A DNA stretch of 64,000 nt from positions 29,794 through 93,793 of the forward strand of contig JAIOIU010000029.1 of the NCBI GenBank assembly GCA_019912425.1, written 5' to 3'. Under the pieces are notes generated by a model. The model saw nothing but the letters and a program-made list of their open reading frames with translations. It ran no database searches and had not been told where the DNA came from. A program made the translations under genes and the position numbers. This stretch comes from Candidatus Methylomirabilis tolerans. Lineage in GTDB: Bacteria; Methylomirabilota; Methylomirabilia; Methylomirabilales; Methylomirabilaceae. This document shows, piece after piece, positions 44,327 to 52,443 of the stretch (within the stretch, counting starts at the first letter, position 1; every line of letters begins with the position of its first letter).

Positions 44327-44354
44327 AGTATAGGCCAATGATCCTCTTTTTCAA
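44327..44354 (-). promoter_or_regulatory. Promoter of the MNT-HEPN pair
   Basis: On the minus strand: TTGAAA (44354-44349), 16 bases, TATACT (44332-44327), then six bases to ATG 44320. Both boxes match five of six consensus bases. Confidence 0.6.
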
Positions 44355-44390
44355 ATTCAAGAAGACGCCTCTAATTTATCCTTCTGTCGG

Positions 44391-44433
44391 GGGTCCGGTA
44401 TTGGATCGGTTCGGCCAGATGGTCGGTTCAGAT
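44391..44433 (-). repeat. Duplicate of the comM 3' end, copy 2 (43 bp)
   Basis: Matches 45563-45605 in comM with four mismatches. This 43-base core is the only part shared by all four copies. It touches the stop codon of the orphan antitoxin gene. Confidence 0.75.
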
Positions 44434-44615
44434 TATCCTGACTTCGGGATACGGCGCGCCATCTCGTCGTTCGAAATGACTCGATTCGCGTCCGAGTCAG
44501 CCAGACCGCGTTCGACTATCACATGAAATGCCATCTCCCGCATGATCTCTTCGCGCGAACTATCCTCTGATTGCTCTTCGATAAGCTTCCTCAACTCTTC
44601 CTTCGCCTTCGACAT
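44433..44615 (-). CDS. Orphan antitoxin-like protein
   Basis: A 60-residue charged helical protein (KEELRKLIEEQSEDSSREEI, then MREMAFHVIVERGLADSDAN) ending RVISNDEMARRIPKSG. The pattern matches small antitoxins of RelE/ParE-type systems whose tails read xxEEMxRRI. ATG 44615 has GGAGG eight bases upstream. No toxin follows; the gene runs straight into comM copy 2, and its last four residues may be replaced. It is likely the remnant of a module cut at the repeat. Confidence 0.55.
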   Translation of the reverse strand: MSKAKEELRKLIEEQSEDSSREEIMREMAFHVIVERGLADSDANRVISNDEMARRIPKSG

Positions 44616-44686
44616 GGACACGCCTCCAGCCTGCTTTCAATCTTGTCACACTGGGGAAATGCGATCAATCCAACCTTCGTGCTTGC

Positions 44687-44792
44687 TACCACCCGGTACG
44701 GCGGTCCAGGGTGCGGTACTGGATCGCCTCGGCCAGATGGTCGGTTCGGATCGTCTCGTGGCCTTCAAGGTCGGCAATGGTCCGGGCGACCT
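44687..44792 (-). repeat. Duplicate of the comM 3' end, copy 3 (106 bp)
   Basis: Matches 45541-45646 without gaps and with three mismatches, all shared with copy 1. Copies 1 and 3 also share the five bases CTTGC just outside the comM stop, unlike intact comM. They therefore derive from one another or from a common donor. Confidence 0.88.
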
Positions 44793-44829
44793 GACGGGTC
44801 TCCACCACGCTCGCATCTGGTCCGAGATC

Positions 44830-45162
44830 TTAGAGAAACTCGACATGACCGCGCATCTCCTCGGCGTCCAGTACCTGATGGATTAGCATCAGCCCGCGAA
44901 TGATGTTTTGAACCGATGTTTGTTGCGACGCATAGATGATCCCGGCGTGATCCACGCCGGCAGCGTGCAAACGCAGGAAGTCGTCATCCTGGGTAAAGAT
45001 CACCCGATCTTCGTTTCCGGCTCGTCTTATATGCGCTTCATCGAGCGCTCCAATCATGCCCGCTTCCAGCACCGTCAATACATCTACGCCTCGTTGTCGC
45101 AACCCTCGCACAACGGCCTTTGCCACGTGCTCATCGGTGTACAACCTAATCTTTCGGCCCAT
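44830..45162 (-). CDS. DUF5615 PIN-like toxin
   Basis: A 110-residue protein of the DUF5615 PIN-like group: IRLYTDEHVAKAVVRGLRQR, then RVIFTQDDDFLRLHAAGVDH and AGIIYASQ. The acidic residues D in YTDEH and the DDDF motif match the metal site of PIN-like nucleases (Mut7-C related). It overlaps the DUF433 gene by 17 bases, the usual arrangement of this toxin-antitoxin type. Its stop is 37 bases from comM copy 3. Confidence 0.85.
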   Translation of the reverse strand: MGRKIRLYTDEHVAKAVVRGLRQRGVDVLTVLEAGMIGALDEAHIRRAGNEDRVIFTQDDDFLRLHAAGVDHAGIIYASQQTSVQNIIRGLMLIHQVLDAEEMRGHVEFL

Positions 45163-45457
45163 GCAGCTTCTGCTTCAGCTTCGAAGCACTGCTTTCTCTG
45201 ACGGCCTTGATGAACGCTTCGCTCTCCTCGATGTCGCGGTCGATCTCGGATCGGTGGTCGTAATAGTAAGCCAGTGCCGCATAGACATCGGACAGGGCCA
45301 GGTCGCCTTCGGCAGCAATTTCATCAGCGCTTTTGCCCATCCGCTCGTGCCAGATCACAATATTCTGGACCGTAATACGATGCCCCGCGATGCGCGGTTT
45401 CCCGCCTGCTATACCAGGGGTCACCTCAATATGTTGATCCAACGTCTTCGTAGCCAT
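45146..45457 (-). CDS. DUF433 antitoxin
   Basis: A 103-residue DUF433 protein: IEVTPGIAGGKPRIAGHRIT is the family signature, followed by VQNIVIWHERMGKSADEIAA and a winged helix-turn-helix-like part. DUF433 proteins are DNA-binding antitoxins (VapB45-like) for DUF5615 toxins. GGGAGG lies just before ATG 45457. It lies 83 bases downstream of the comM stop, on the same strand. Confidence 0.87.
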   Translation of the reverse strand: MATKTLDQHIEVTPGIAGGKPRIAGHRITVQNIVIWHERMGKSADEIAAEGDLALSDVYAALAYYYDHRSEIDRDIEESEAFIKAVRESSASKLKQKLHGPKD

Positions 45458-45539
45458 ATTGTGCCTCCCTTTTGCTGAAGACCGCTTTCACGTTAGCAGA
45501 TTCGACGTGAAAGTCAAAAGCCGCATTCGGATCGAAGGC

Positions 45540-47072
45540 TTACCACCCGGTGCGACGGTCCAGGGTCCGGTACTGGATCGCCTCGGCCAGATGGTCGGTT
45601 CGGATCGTCTCGTGGCCTTCAAGGTCGGCAATGGTCCGGGCGACCTTGAGGATCCGATCGTGCGCCCGCGCGGACAGCCCGAGCCGCTCGATGGCGGTTT
45701 CCAGGAGCGCCTGTCCGTCGGGTCCGATCTGGCAGTGCCGCCGAAGCTGCTTCACGCCCATCTGGGCGTTACAGAAGGTCCGGGTTCGCCTGAACCGCTC
45801 CTGCTGGAGAGCCCTGGCCTCCTTCACTCGCTCTCGCACCTGCTCAGAGGGTTCCCCTTGGGAATCGGTCGTAATTTCCCGATAACGCAGCGGCGGTACA
45901 TCGAGGTGCAGGTCGATCCGGTCCAGCAGCGGGCCGGAGATCCGCGACCGGTACCGCTGAATCTGTGGAGGGGAGCAGGTACACGGTCGCTGCGGGTCGG
46001 TGAAGTAGCCGCAGGGGCAGGGATTCATCGCAGCGACCAGCATGAAACGAGCCGGGTAGGTGACGGAGGTCGCCGCGCGCGCGATGGTCACCGTGCCGTC
46101 CTCCAGCGGCTGACGCAACACCTCCAGAACCGACCGCTTAAACTCGGGTAGTTCATCCAGGAAGAGAACCCCGTGGTGTGCCAGACTCACCTCGCCTGGG
46201 CGCGGGTTCGTTCCGCCGCCGATCAGTCCGGCATCCGAGATGGTGTGGTGAGGCGCCCGGAAGGGTCGCGTCGCGACCAGCGCCGCGCGGGAAGGCACAA
46301 GGCCGCAGATGGAATGGATCTTCGTCACCTCGATTGCTTCCTCCAGGACCAGATCAGGCAGGATGGTAGCCAGTCGCTTGGCGAGCATCGTCTTGCCGGA
46401 GCCGGGCAGTCCGATGAAGAGGATGTTGTGGCCGCCCGCCGCCGCCACTTCAAGTGCCCGCTTTGCGTGGGCCTGCCCTTTCACATCAGCCAGATCGACG
46501 CCGTAGCCGGCGTGCTGCGCGAAGACCTCCTGGAGATCAACCCGCGTGGGCGGAATCTCCTGCGCGCCGTTCAGAAACTCCACCACCTGCGGCAACGTCT
46601 CAACTCCAAAGACCTGGATCCCCTCCACCACGGCCGCCTCTGGGGCATTCTCTGCAGGCAGGACCATCCCGGTCAATCGGGTACGCGCGGCCGCGACCGC
46701 CATCGGCAGGGCGCCGTTGACCCCTCTGATACCGCCGTCCAGCGCCAATTCGCCCAGAAGCAGATGGTTCTGCAGCCGATCAGGTTTAATCAGGCCCATG
46801 GCCGCCAGGATGGCGCAGGCGATGGGGAGGTCGAAGCAGGCGCCCTCCTTCTTGATGTCGGCCGGCGCCAGGTTGACGGTGATCCGTCGTGCGGGAAAGT
46901 CGAAGCCGCAGTTCTTAATGGCTGCCCTCACCCGGTCACGGCTCTCCTTGACCGCCGCATCCGGCAGCCCGACGGTGTTGAAGTTGGGCAGGCCCTGGGC
47001 GATGTCGACCTCTACGTCAACCAGGTAGGCCTCAACCCCCAGCACTGCACTGGATAACACCTTGGCCAGCAT
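45540..47072 (-). CDS. comM: ComM/YifB-type AAA+ helicase
   Basis: A 510-residue MCM-like AAA+ protein that drives branch migration when foreign DNA is integrated during transformation. The N-terminal domain begins [20 protein letters not shown] and holds [14 protein letters not shown]. Walker A is GLPGSGKT (near 220), the Mg-chelatase-type Walker B is [10 protein letters not shown], and the C-terminal domain has NPCPCGYF and CTCSPP. GGAGAC lies before ATG 47072. It is the last gene of the ffh operon. Pieces of its 3' end are repeated at 44687, 44391 and 42345. Confidence 0.95.
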   Translation of the reverse strand: MLAKVLSSAVLGVEAYLVDVEVDIAQGLPNFNTVGLPDAAVKESRDRVRAAIKNCGFDFPARRITVNLAPADIKKEGACFDLPIACAILAAMGLIKPDRLQNHLLLGELALDGGIRGVNGALPMAVAAARTRLTGMVLPAENAPEAAVVEGIQVFGVETLPQVVEFLNGAQEIPPTRVDLQEVFAQHAGYGVDLADVKGQAHAKRALEVAAAGGHNILFIGLPGSGKTMLAKRLATILPDLVLEEAIEVTKIHSICGLVPSRAALVATRPFRAPHHTISDAGLIGGGTNPRPGEVSLAHHGVLFLDELPEFKRSVLEVLRQPLEDGTVTIARAATSVTYPARFMLVAAMNPCPCGYFTDPQRPCTCSPPQIQRYRSRISGPLLDRIDLHLDVPPLRYREITTDSQGEPSEQVRERVKEARALQQERFRRTRTFCNAQMGVKQLRRHCQIGPDGQALLETAIERLGLSARAHDRILKVARTIADLEGHETIRTDHLAEAIQYRTLDRRTGW

Positions 47073-47082
47073 GCTGTCTCCG

Positions 47083-47472
47083 TTAAAAGAGGGCGGTCCC
47101 CTCGCTGCCGAACGCGTCCCGGATCAGGAGGACCTCCGGTTGCCCTGCCAGACCTCCTGGAAACGTTACCGCCACGACGTCAAAGCGGCAGGCCGCCTCG
47201 GAGAGTCTCTCCCGCTGTAAGTACAATTTTGCCACACCGACGATCTGGTGCTGCTTCCGACGTGTGACCGAGGCCTGCGGCGGGCCGAACTCTCCAGACG
47301 TGCGTGTCTTGACCTCCACGAATACCACCACACCACCCTCCCTGGCGATCAGGTCGATTTCGCCGAGCGTGGTCGAATAGTTTTCGTGGAGGATTCGAAA
47401 TCCTTGAGTCCGCAGATACGTTTTCGCTATACGCTCCCCTTCCACCCCCAGACTCAACCGTCCTGTTTTCAT
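47083..47472 (-). CDS. yraN: YraN/UPF0102 family nuclease-like protein
   Basis: A 129-residue protein with the restriction-endonuclease-like core: [20 protein letters not shown] near the start, then [20 protein letters not shown] carrying the E...D...EVK catalytic pattern. Function in cells is not settled; the gene is commonly found between rnhB and comM as here. ATG 47472. Confidence 0.9.
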   Translation of the reverse strand: MKTGRLSLGVEGERIAKTYLRTQGFRILHENYSTTLGEIDLIAREGGVVVFVEVKTRTSGEFGPPQASVTRRKQHQIVGVAKLYLQRERLSEAACRFDVVAVTFPGGLAGQPEVLLIRDAFGSEGTALF

Positions 47473-47484
47473 TAAAAGGCTCTC

Positions 47485-48090
47485 TTATACGTATTCCCGG
47501 ACACCCCTGAAGCTCTTCCGGTGAATAGGGCTCACTCCGACCCGCGCAATGGCTGACAGATGTTCCGGAGTCCCGTACCCTTTGTGTCGACGGAAGCCGT
47601 ACTGCGGAAGGGCCAGGTCATACGCGTGCATGATCCGGTCACGGGCAACCTTCGCGAGGATAGAAGCCGCAGAGATTGGAAAGCAGAGACGATCCCCTGA
47701 AGGAATTAATCGATGGGGGTTGGAACAGTTCGGGGATTGATCGCCGTCGATCAGGACGAAATCGGGGGGTGGGTTCAACGCCTCGATGGCGCGTCGCATA
47801 GCGAGCATAGTCGCCTGGAGAATATTGAGGGCATCAATGGTCTCCTCCTGCACCACGCCGAAACCGACGGCTATCGCCTCGACCCTGATTGCCAGGTCGA
47901 GTTGCTCGCGTCGGCGCGCGCTGAGCGTCTTGGAGTCGTTCACTCCATCGATCACGCAGGTCGGCGAAAGGATCACAGCGGCAGCTACGACCGGCCCGGC
48001 CAGAGACCCTCGTCCGACCTCATCAACACCCGCAATGAGGTAATAGCCTGCGGCACGGAGAGAGGTCTCCACCTCTGCAGGCGGCAGCAC
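47485..48090 (-). CDS. rnhB: Ribonuclease HII
   Basis: An RNase H that cuts RNA in RNA-DNA hybrids and removes single ribonucleotides. The catalytic motif GVDEVGRGSLAGPVVAAAV, the DSKTLS motif, and SAASILAKVARD with YGFRRHKGYGT are present. The frame is open to 48198 inside rplS. I prefer GTG 48090 (MLPPAEVETSL, 201 residues), which clears the rplS stop by 11 bases and has AAAGAGA upstream. Confidence 0.93.
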   Translation of the reverse strand: MLPPAEVETSLRAAGYYLIAGVDEVGRGSLAGPVVAAAVILSPTCVIDGVNDSKTLSARRREQLDLAIRVEAIAVGFGVVQEETIDALNILQATMLAMRRAIEALNPPPDFVLIDGDQSPNCSNPHRLIPSGDRLCFPISAASILAKVARDRIMHAYDLALPQYGFRRHKGYGTPEHLSAIARVGVSPIHRKSFRGVREYV

Positions 48091-48101
48091 AGCGATTCTC
48101 T

Positions 48102-48449
48102 TTACTTCAGCTTGCGCTCTAAGATCCGGGCAGCCTTTCCCTTCAGTTTTCGCAGGTAGTAAAGTTTTGCTCGACGGACATGACCCCGTCTTATGCACTC
48201 GATCTTCTCAATCATGGGGGAATGGATGGGAAAGATGCGCTCCACGCCCACACCGTACGTCACCTTGCGTACTGTGAAGGTCGCACGAAGTCCCTCACCG
48301 CGCATACGGATCACCACTCCTTCAAATACCTGGAATCTTTCCTTATCCCCTTCCCGGACCTTTACCTGCACCTTGACCGTGTCGCCGGGCGAGAAGTCCG
48401 GAATCTGCGCCTTCAGCGAGGGCACCTCGACACTGCTGATGACATTCAT
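48102..48449 (-). CDS. rplS: 50S ribosomal protein L19
   Basis: A 115-residue L19. [23 protein letters not shown]-like [10 protein letters not shown], and [20 protein letters not shown], continuing [14 protein letters not shown], match the family along the whole length. GGAGG lies eight bases before ATG 48449. L19 lies at the 30S-50S interface. Placed between trmD and rnhB as usual. Confidence 0.97.
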   Translation of the reverse strand: MNVISSVEVPSLKAQIPDFSPGDTVKVQVKVREGDKERFQVFEGVVIRMRGEGLRATFTVRKVTYGVGVERIFPIHSPMIEKIECIRRGHVRRAKLYYLRKLKGKAARILERKLK

Positions 48450-48520
48450 GATTCAGCCTCCAATACACGAAAATATGAGGCGCAAGGTACTTCGCGCCAC
48501 GCCATCCAACCTTGCATCAT

Positions 48521-49261
48521 TTAACCGACCCCTTGCTCACCATCGATCTCTTCCAGAAGCTCAAGGTCCTCTTCGCTCAGGAGCGCCTGCTGCAATAGAT
48601 CCGGCCGACGCGCCTTCGTAGCCCGCAAGGCCTCCTTTCGGCGCCAGCGCCTGATCCGCTCATGGTCTCCAGACAGCAGCACGTCGGGAACGATGAGCCC
48701 CTGCACGCTCTGTGGCCGCGTATAATGAGGAAAGTCCAACAACGTATCTACAAAAGAGTCGTACCGGGCTGAGTCTTCATCGCCCAATACACCAGGAATA
48801 AGTCGAATGACGGCATCCAGCAGGACGAGGGCCGGCAGCTCCCCTCCCGTCAGGACGTAGTCCCCGATGGAAATCTCATCAGGGGTAAGCAGCGCCCTCA
48901 CCCGTTCGTCGAACCCCTCGTACCGGCCACAGATTAACAGCAGGTGTTGGTGCTCGACAAGCTCCTTGGCAACCGCCTGCTTGAATGGGCGGCCTTGGGG
49001 AGTCAGGAGAACCAGATGGGGCTCTTGACCTCGGCGGAGGCTTGCGACCGCATCGAGGATCGGCTCTGGCTTCAGCACCATTCCAGCGCCACCCCCGTAC
49101 GGCCGATCGTCCACGACGGCATGACGGTCATGCGCATAGCTTCGAAGATCGTGGACTGCGATCCGCACGATGCCGTGTTGCTGGGCTCGCTTCAGGATGC
49201 TTTCTGAGAGCGGTCCCTGAAAGAACCCGGGGAACAGGGTAAGGACGTCATACTGCCTCAG
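48521..49261 (-). CDS. trmD: tRNA (guanine37-N1)-methyltransferase TrmD
   Basis: A SPOUT-class enzyme that makes m1G37 in tRNA and prevents frameshifting. The trefoil-knot motifs LICGRYEGFDERV and ISIGDYVLTGGELPALVLLD are intact, as is YGGGAGMV. The GTG 49168 frame lacks the conserved N-terminus. Reading on upstream in frame gives YDVLTLFPGFFQGPLSESIL directly before it. The only usable codon before the in-frame stop is CTG 49261 (MRQYDVLTLFP), with GGAAGGA ten bases upstream. I therefore annotate 246 residues from CTG. The gene overlaps rimM by 14 bases. Confidence 0.9.
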   Translation of the reverse strand: MRQYDVLTLFPGFFQGPLSESILKRAQQHGIVRIAVHDLRSYAHDRHAVVDDRPYGGGAGMVLKPEPILDAVASLRRGQEPHLVLLTPQGRPFKQAVAKELVEHQHLLLICGRYEGFDERVRALLTPDEISIGDYVLTGGELPALVLLDAVIRLIPGVLGDEDSARYDSFVDTLLDFPHYTRPQSVQGLIVPDVLLSGDHERIRRWRRKEALRATKARRPDLLQQALLSEEDLELLEEIDGEQGVG

Positions 49262-49772
49262 CTTCGATCATTCCTTCCAAGGGGCGGACCAGCATGATTC
49301 CACCTGCAAGATCGACCCTTCTGACAACCTCCCTGGTCGCGGGCAGCAACCATTCCGAACCTGCACCGTGGACGACGTACACATCGTTGGCGCCCGTTTC
49401 CAGAATTTCTACGATCCGTCCAAGCTCTCGTCCCTCTTCGGTCACAACCTTCAGGCCGATGAGGTCGACATGGTAATAGGTTCCTTCTGGAAGCATAGGA
49501 GCCGCTGACCTTGGAATAAGCACCTCGCGGTTAATCAGGCGCTCCGCCTGTTCAATGGTCTCTACACCATGCAATTGCATGATCCAGGAAGAGCCGACCT
49601 GCCGAACCCGCGTCACGACGTATTCAACAAGATCGCTCCCGGCCTCTCTCAGGTACACGGTTGCCGACCCTGCTACAATTGCTATCGAGTCGGCATAGGG
49701 CTGTACTTTCACTTCACCCTTCAGCCCCCAGGCTTTGACAGCCCTACCCAGCACCAGGTACGGCACCGGCAT
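49248..49772 (-). CDS. rimM: 16S rRNA processing protein RimM
   Basis: A 174-residue 30S maturation factor that binds S19. An N-terminal barrel (LVLGRAVKAWGLKGEVKVQP) and a PRC-barrel half (YYHVDLIGLKVVTEEGRELG, then VEILETGANDVYVV) are present. ATG 49772 is four bases after the khpA stop. Standard neighbour of trmD. Confidence 0.95.
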   Translation of the reverse strand: MPVPYLVLGRAVKAWGLKGEVKVQPYADSIAIVAGSATVYLREAGSDLVEYVVTRVRQVGSSWIMQLHGVETIEQAERLINREVLIPRSAAPMLPEGTYYHVDLIGLKVVTEEGRELGRIVEILETGANDVYVVHGAGSEWLLPATREVVRRVDLAGGIMLVRPLEGMIEAEAV

Positions 49773-49776
49773 TCAT

Positions 49777-50061
49777 CTATTCCAGAATCTCCAGGACGGC
49801 CCGACGCTTTGACCTGGCTGCGATAGCGTGCAGCACAGTGCGCATCGCCTTGGCTGTCCGGCCCTGCTTTCCGATGACCCGGCCGACATCGGAGGGAGCC
49901 ACTCGCAGGCGGAGGACCATTGCCGTATCTTCCTCTGTCGCATCGACGGTCACCTGGTCAGGGCTGTCCACCAGCGCCATGGCCATCCGTTCTACCAGCT
50001 CTTTGAGCGCCTTCGCGTCCCCCATGGTATCCTGACTTGGAATCGACGGACCGGCTTCCAT
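49777..50061 (-). CDS. khpA: KH-domain RNA-binding protein KhpA
   Basis: A 94-residue protein with a single KH domain, VAPSDVGRVIGKQGRTAKAM, including the GxxG loop. It starts ten or more residues earlier than most relatives; ATG 50061 has AGGAGG upstream, while ATG 50025 (MGDAKALKELV) would give the family length. KhpA binds RNA, often with KhpB. It lies between rpsP and rimM as usual. Confidence 0.93.
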   Translation of the reverse strand: MEAGPSIPSQDTMGDAKALKELVERMAMALVDSPDQVTVDATEEDTAMVLRLRVAPSDVGRVIGKQGRTAKAMRTVLHAIAARSKRRAVLEILE

Positions 50062-50098
50062 CTTTCCTCCTTCCGATACTGTAGCTACGACCTCGGAA

Positions 50099-50380
50099 TT
50101 ACTGACCCTTTCCTGCGGCTTTCAGTTCAGCTAGCTGCCGCATGACGCCTGCCCGACGTAAAAGTTGCCGGGCACTGTCGGTAGGTTCAGCGCCCCGTTG
50201 CAACCAATGCAATGCACGCTCCGCCTGCACAGAAAGCGCAGGCTGCTCTCCATGAGGATTATAGGTGCCCAAGGTTTCCAGTACCTTACCGCCTCCCGCG
50301 ACCGGCGAATCTCCCACAACCAAGCGATAGAACGGGTGCTGCTTCGCCCCCATTCGCCGCAGTTTGATCTTTACAGCCAT
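50099..50380 (-). CDS. rpsP: 30S ribosomal protein S16
   Basis: A 93-residue S16 with KIKLRRMGAKQHPFYRLVVG and the LGTYNPHG motif. GGGGGAG lies upstream of ATG 50380. Located between ffh and khpA in the standard order. Confidence 0.97.
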   Translation of the reverse strand: MAVKIKLRRMGAKQHPFYRLVVGDSPVAGGGKVLETLGTYNPHGEQPALSVQAERALHWLQRGAEPTDSARQLLRRAGVMRQLAELKAAGKGQ

Positions 50381-50409
50381 CTGTATCTCTCCCCCTTAGC
50401 CATTCAGCG

Positions 50410-51762
50410 TTACACTCCCATGAAGGACCGAAGACGCTTTGCCATTTTCGCCTTCGCCCCGCTCCCTCCAGGCATGACCCGTTTCATCAATTTCCTGGCC
50501 TGGACAAACTGCTTCAGCAGACGATTGACGTCCGCCACCGATGTCCCGCTTCCGGCGGCAACCCGGCGGCGACGGCTCCCATTGATCATGTCGGGAACCT
50601 CCCGCTCTTTCCGGGTCATCGAGTTAATAATCGCCTCAGCCTGCTTGAACTCTCGCTCTGCTGAAAAGGTATCGACCAGGCCCTTCTGTCGTGACAACCC
50701 CGGGATCATCTCCATCACCTGATCGAGAGGCCCGAGATTCTTCACTTGCTGGAGCTGTAAGCGAAAATCCTCAAGCGTAAAACCCTCAGAGCGAACCTTT
50801 TTTACAAGATCCAGGGCTTGCTGCTGGTCTACCCTCGCCTGCGCCTTTTCCACGAGGGTCAGGATATCGCCCATCCCGAGGATCCGAGAGGCCAATCGTT
50901 CAGGGTGGAACGGTTCGAAGGCATCCGGCTTCTCACCGACACCGATGAACTTGATCGGCTTTCCCGTCACGGACCTGATCGAGAGGGCCGCACCGCCTCG
51001 GGAATCCCCATCCAGCTTGGTAAGGATAAACCCCGTCAGGTCAAGATCGGCATTAAACCGAAGGGCGGAATTGACCGCATCCTGCCCGGTCATGGCATCG
51101 GCGACCATCAGCCGCTCGGTCGGAGAGGTCGCTCCGGCAATCGCCACCAGTTCCTGCATCAGCGGCTCATCGATATGGAGTCGCCCGGAGGTGTCAAGAA
51201 TCACCGGATTCTGTCCGCGCTCTTTTGCCAGTCTCTTCGCCTCCTGGCAGACTTGCAGCGCAGAACCTGCCCCGGCATACACCGGTACACCCAGAGCTCG
51301 CCCTAACGTCTGGAGCTGCTCCCTGGCCGCCGGCCTCACCGTGTCGGCCGCTACCAGGAGCGGCGATCGCCCTTCCGACACGAACCACCGGGCCAGCTTC
51401 GCCGATGTCGTCGTCTTCCCTGATCCATGCAGACCGACCAGCATGATGGTCGTGGGAGGATCCGACGCATAGGTCAGCGGGGCGCGTGTCTTACCCAGCA
51501 TCTCGACCAGCTCTTCGTAGACGACCTTAACGACCTGCTGGCCAGGGGTAAGACTCTCTAATACATCACGACCCACTGCCCGCTCGCGGACGCGCTCGAT
51601 GAAACCTTTGACGACCTTAAAATTCACATCCGCTTCGAGCAGCGCAAGCCGCACCTCTCGGAGCGCCTCAGCGATGTTCTCTTCGGTGAGCCGTCCGTGG
51701 CCACGAAGCTTTTTTAGGACCAAGCCTAATCGTTCTGTGAGTCCTTCAAGCACCTCCTGCAC
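50410..51762 (-). CDS. ffh: Signal recognition particle protein Ffh
   Basis: A 450-residue SRP54 GTPase that targets membrane proteins. N domain, then the G domain with GLHGSGKTTTSAKLA, DTSGRLHID, and TKLDGDSRGGAAL, then the methionine-rich M domain (QLQQVKNLGPLDQVMEMIPG to the end). Start is GTG 51762, or GTG 51750 directly after GGAG. First gene of the nine-gene ribosomal/comM operon. Confidence 0.97.
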   Translation of the reverse strand: MQEVLEGLTERLGLVLKKLRGHGRLTEENIAEALREVRLALLEADVNFKVVKGFIERVRERAVGRDVLESLTPGQQVVKVVYEELVEMLGKTRAPLTYASDPPTTIMLVGLHGSGKTTTSAKLARWFVSEGRSPLLVAADTVRPAAREQLQTLGRALGVPVYAGAGSALQVCQEAKRLAKERGQNPVILDTSGRLHIDEPLMQELVAIAGATSPTERLMVADAMTGQDAVNSALRFNADLDLTGFILTKLDGDSRGGAALSIRSVTGKPIKFIGVGEKPDAFEPFHPERLASRILGMGDILTLVEKAQARVDQQQALDLVKKVRSEGFTLEDFRLQLQQVKNLGPLDQVMEMIPGLSRQKGLVDTFSAEREFKQAEAIINSMTRKEREVPDMINGSRRRRVAAGSGTSVADVNRLLKQFVQARKLMKRVMPGGSGAKAKMAKRLRSFMGV

Positions 51763-51837
51763 TCCCTCCGTAGCGAATAAAAATAGCCCCCTCCTCGCCT
51801 CCTTGTCAAGGTCAAACTACACGTTGCGCAGTTACTG

Positions 51838-52443
51838 TCAAGACAGACGTTGGAGACGGATCACGGACGTGCCTGCTAGTATATCATGCAGGCCGCGTTT
51901 TTGGCGGGTACACGCGATCATCAGAAAGCCGATGCCGAAAAGCAGGAGCGAGAGTATCCAGCACAGCGAGCGAAGCAATGCCCTGCCATAGGTCATCTCC
52001 TGACCATCAATCCGGATAACCTTCAGGCGATAGACCATTTTCCCCGGGGTCTGTCCGTACGATCCGACAAAGATAGTACAATACACCATGCCACTCAACA
52101 TCACGATGGCAACAATTGAATATCCAGCCAATACCATCACTTGGCTGTTGATCTCGCCGCCCAACCGGCCTCCGAGATAAATCGTCGTCAGTGCTGCAAG
52201 AGCGAAGGCAATGGTGACCAGAAAGAGGCAGGGGATATCAATGGCCCAGGCCGCCAGTCGAATCCAGAACCCGGCCTGAGGCCCCGCACCACTCTCCGGC
52301 GCATCAGCCTGCGGAGCTGGACGCATTGCAATGTCGACAGGCGATTGGCCCGGCGATGGAGGCACCGGATTTGACGCCGATGGTAAGCTCACCGGATCGA
52401 AAAGACTGGTGAAGCTCGTCTCGATGATCGGAAGGTCAGTCAA
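51838..52443 (-). CDS. RDD-family membrane protein
   Basis: A 201-residue protein with a proline-rich N-terminal 55 residues and then an RDD domain: FWIRLAAWAIDIPCLFLVTI has the R and D residues of the family, and SYGQTPGKMVYRLKVIRIDG is the second signature. Three or four membrane helices. RDD proteins may transport ions or osmolytes; no specific role is shown. Start TTG 52443 overlaps the DUF4139 stop by eight bases. Confidence 0.8.
   Translation of the reverse strand: MTDLPIIETSFTSLFDPVSLPSASNPVPPSPGQSPVDIAMRPAPQADAPESGAGPQAGFWIRLAAWAIDIPCLFLVTIAFALAALTTIYLGGRLGGEINSQVMVLAGYSIVAIVMLSGMVYCTIFVGSYGQTPGKMVYRLKVIRIDGQEMTYGRALLRSLCWILSLLLFGIGFLMIACTRQKRGLHDILAGTSVIRLQRLS

Noticed and set aside
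49168..49168. GTG 49168 as the trmD start
   Set aside because: It would remove the conserved LTLFP region that is encoded in frame directly upstream.
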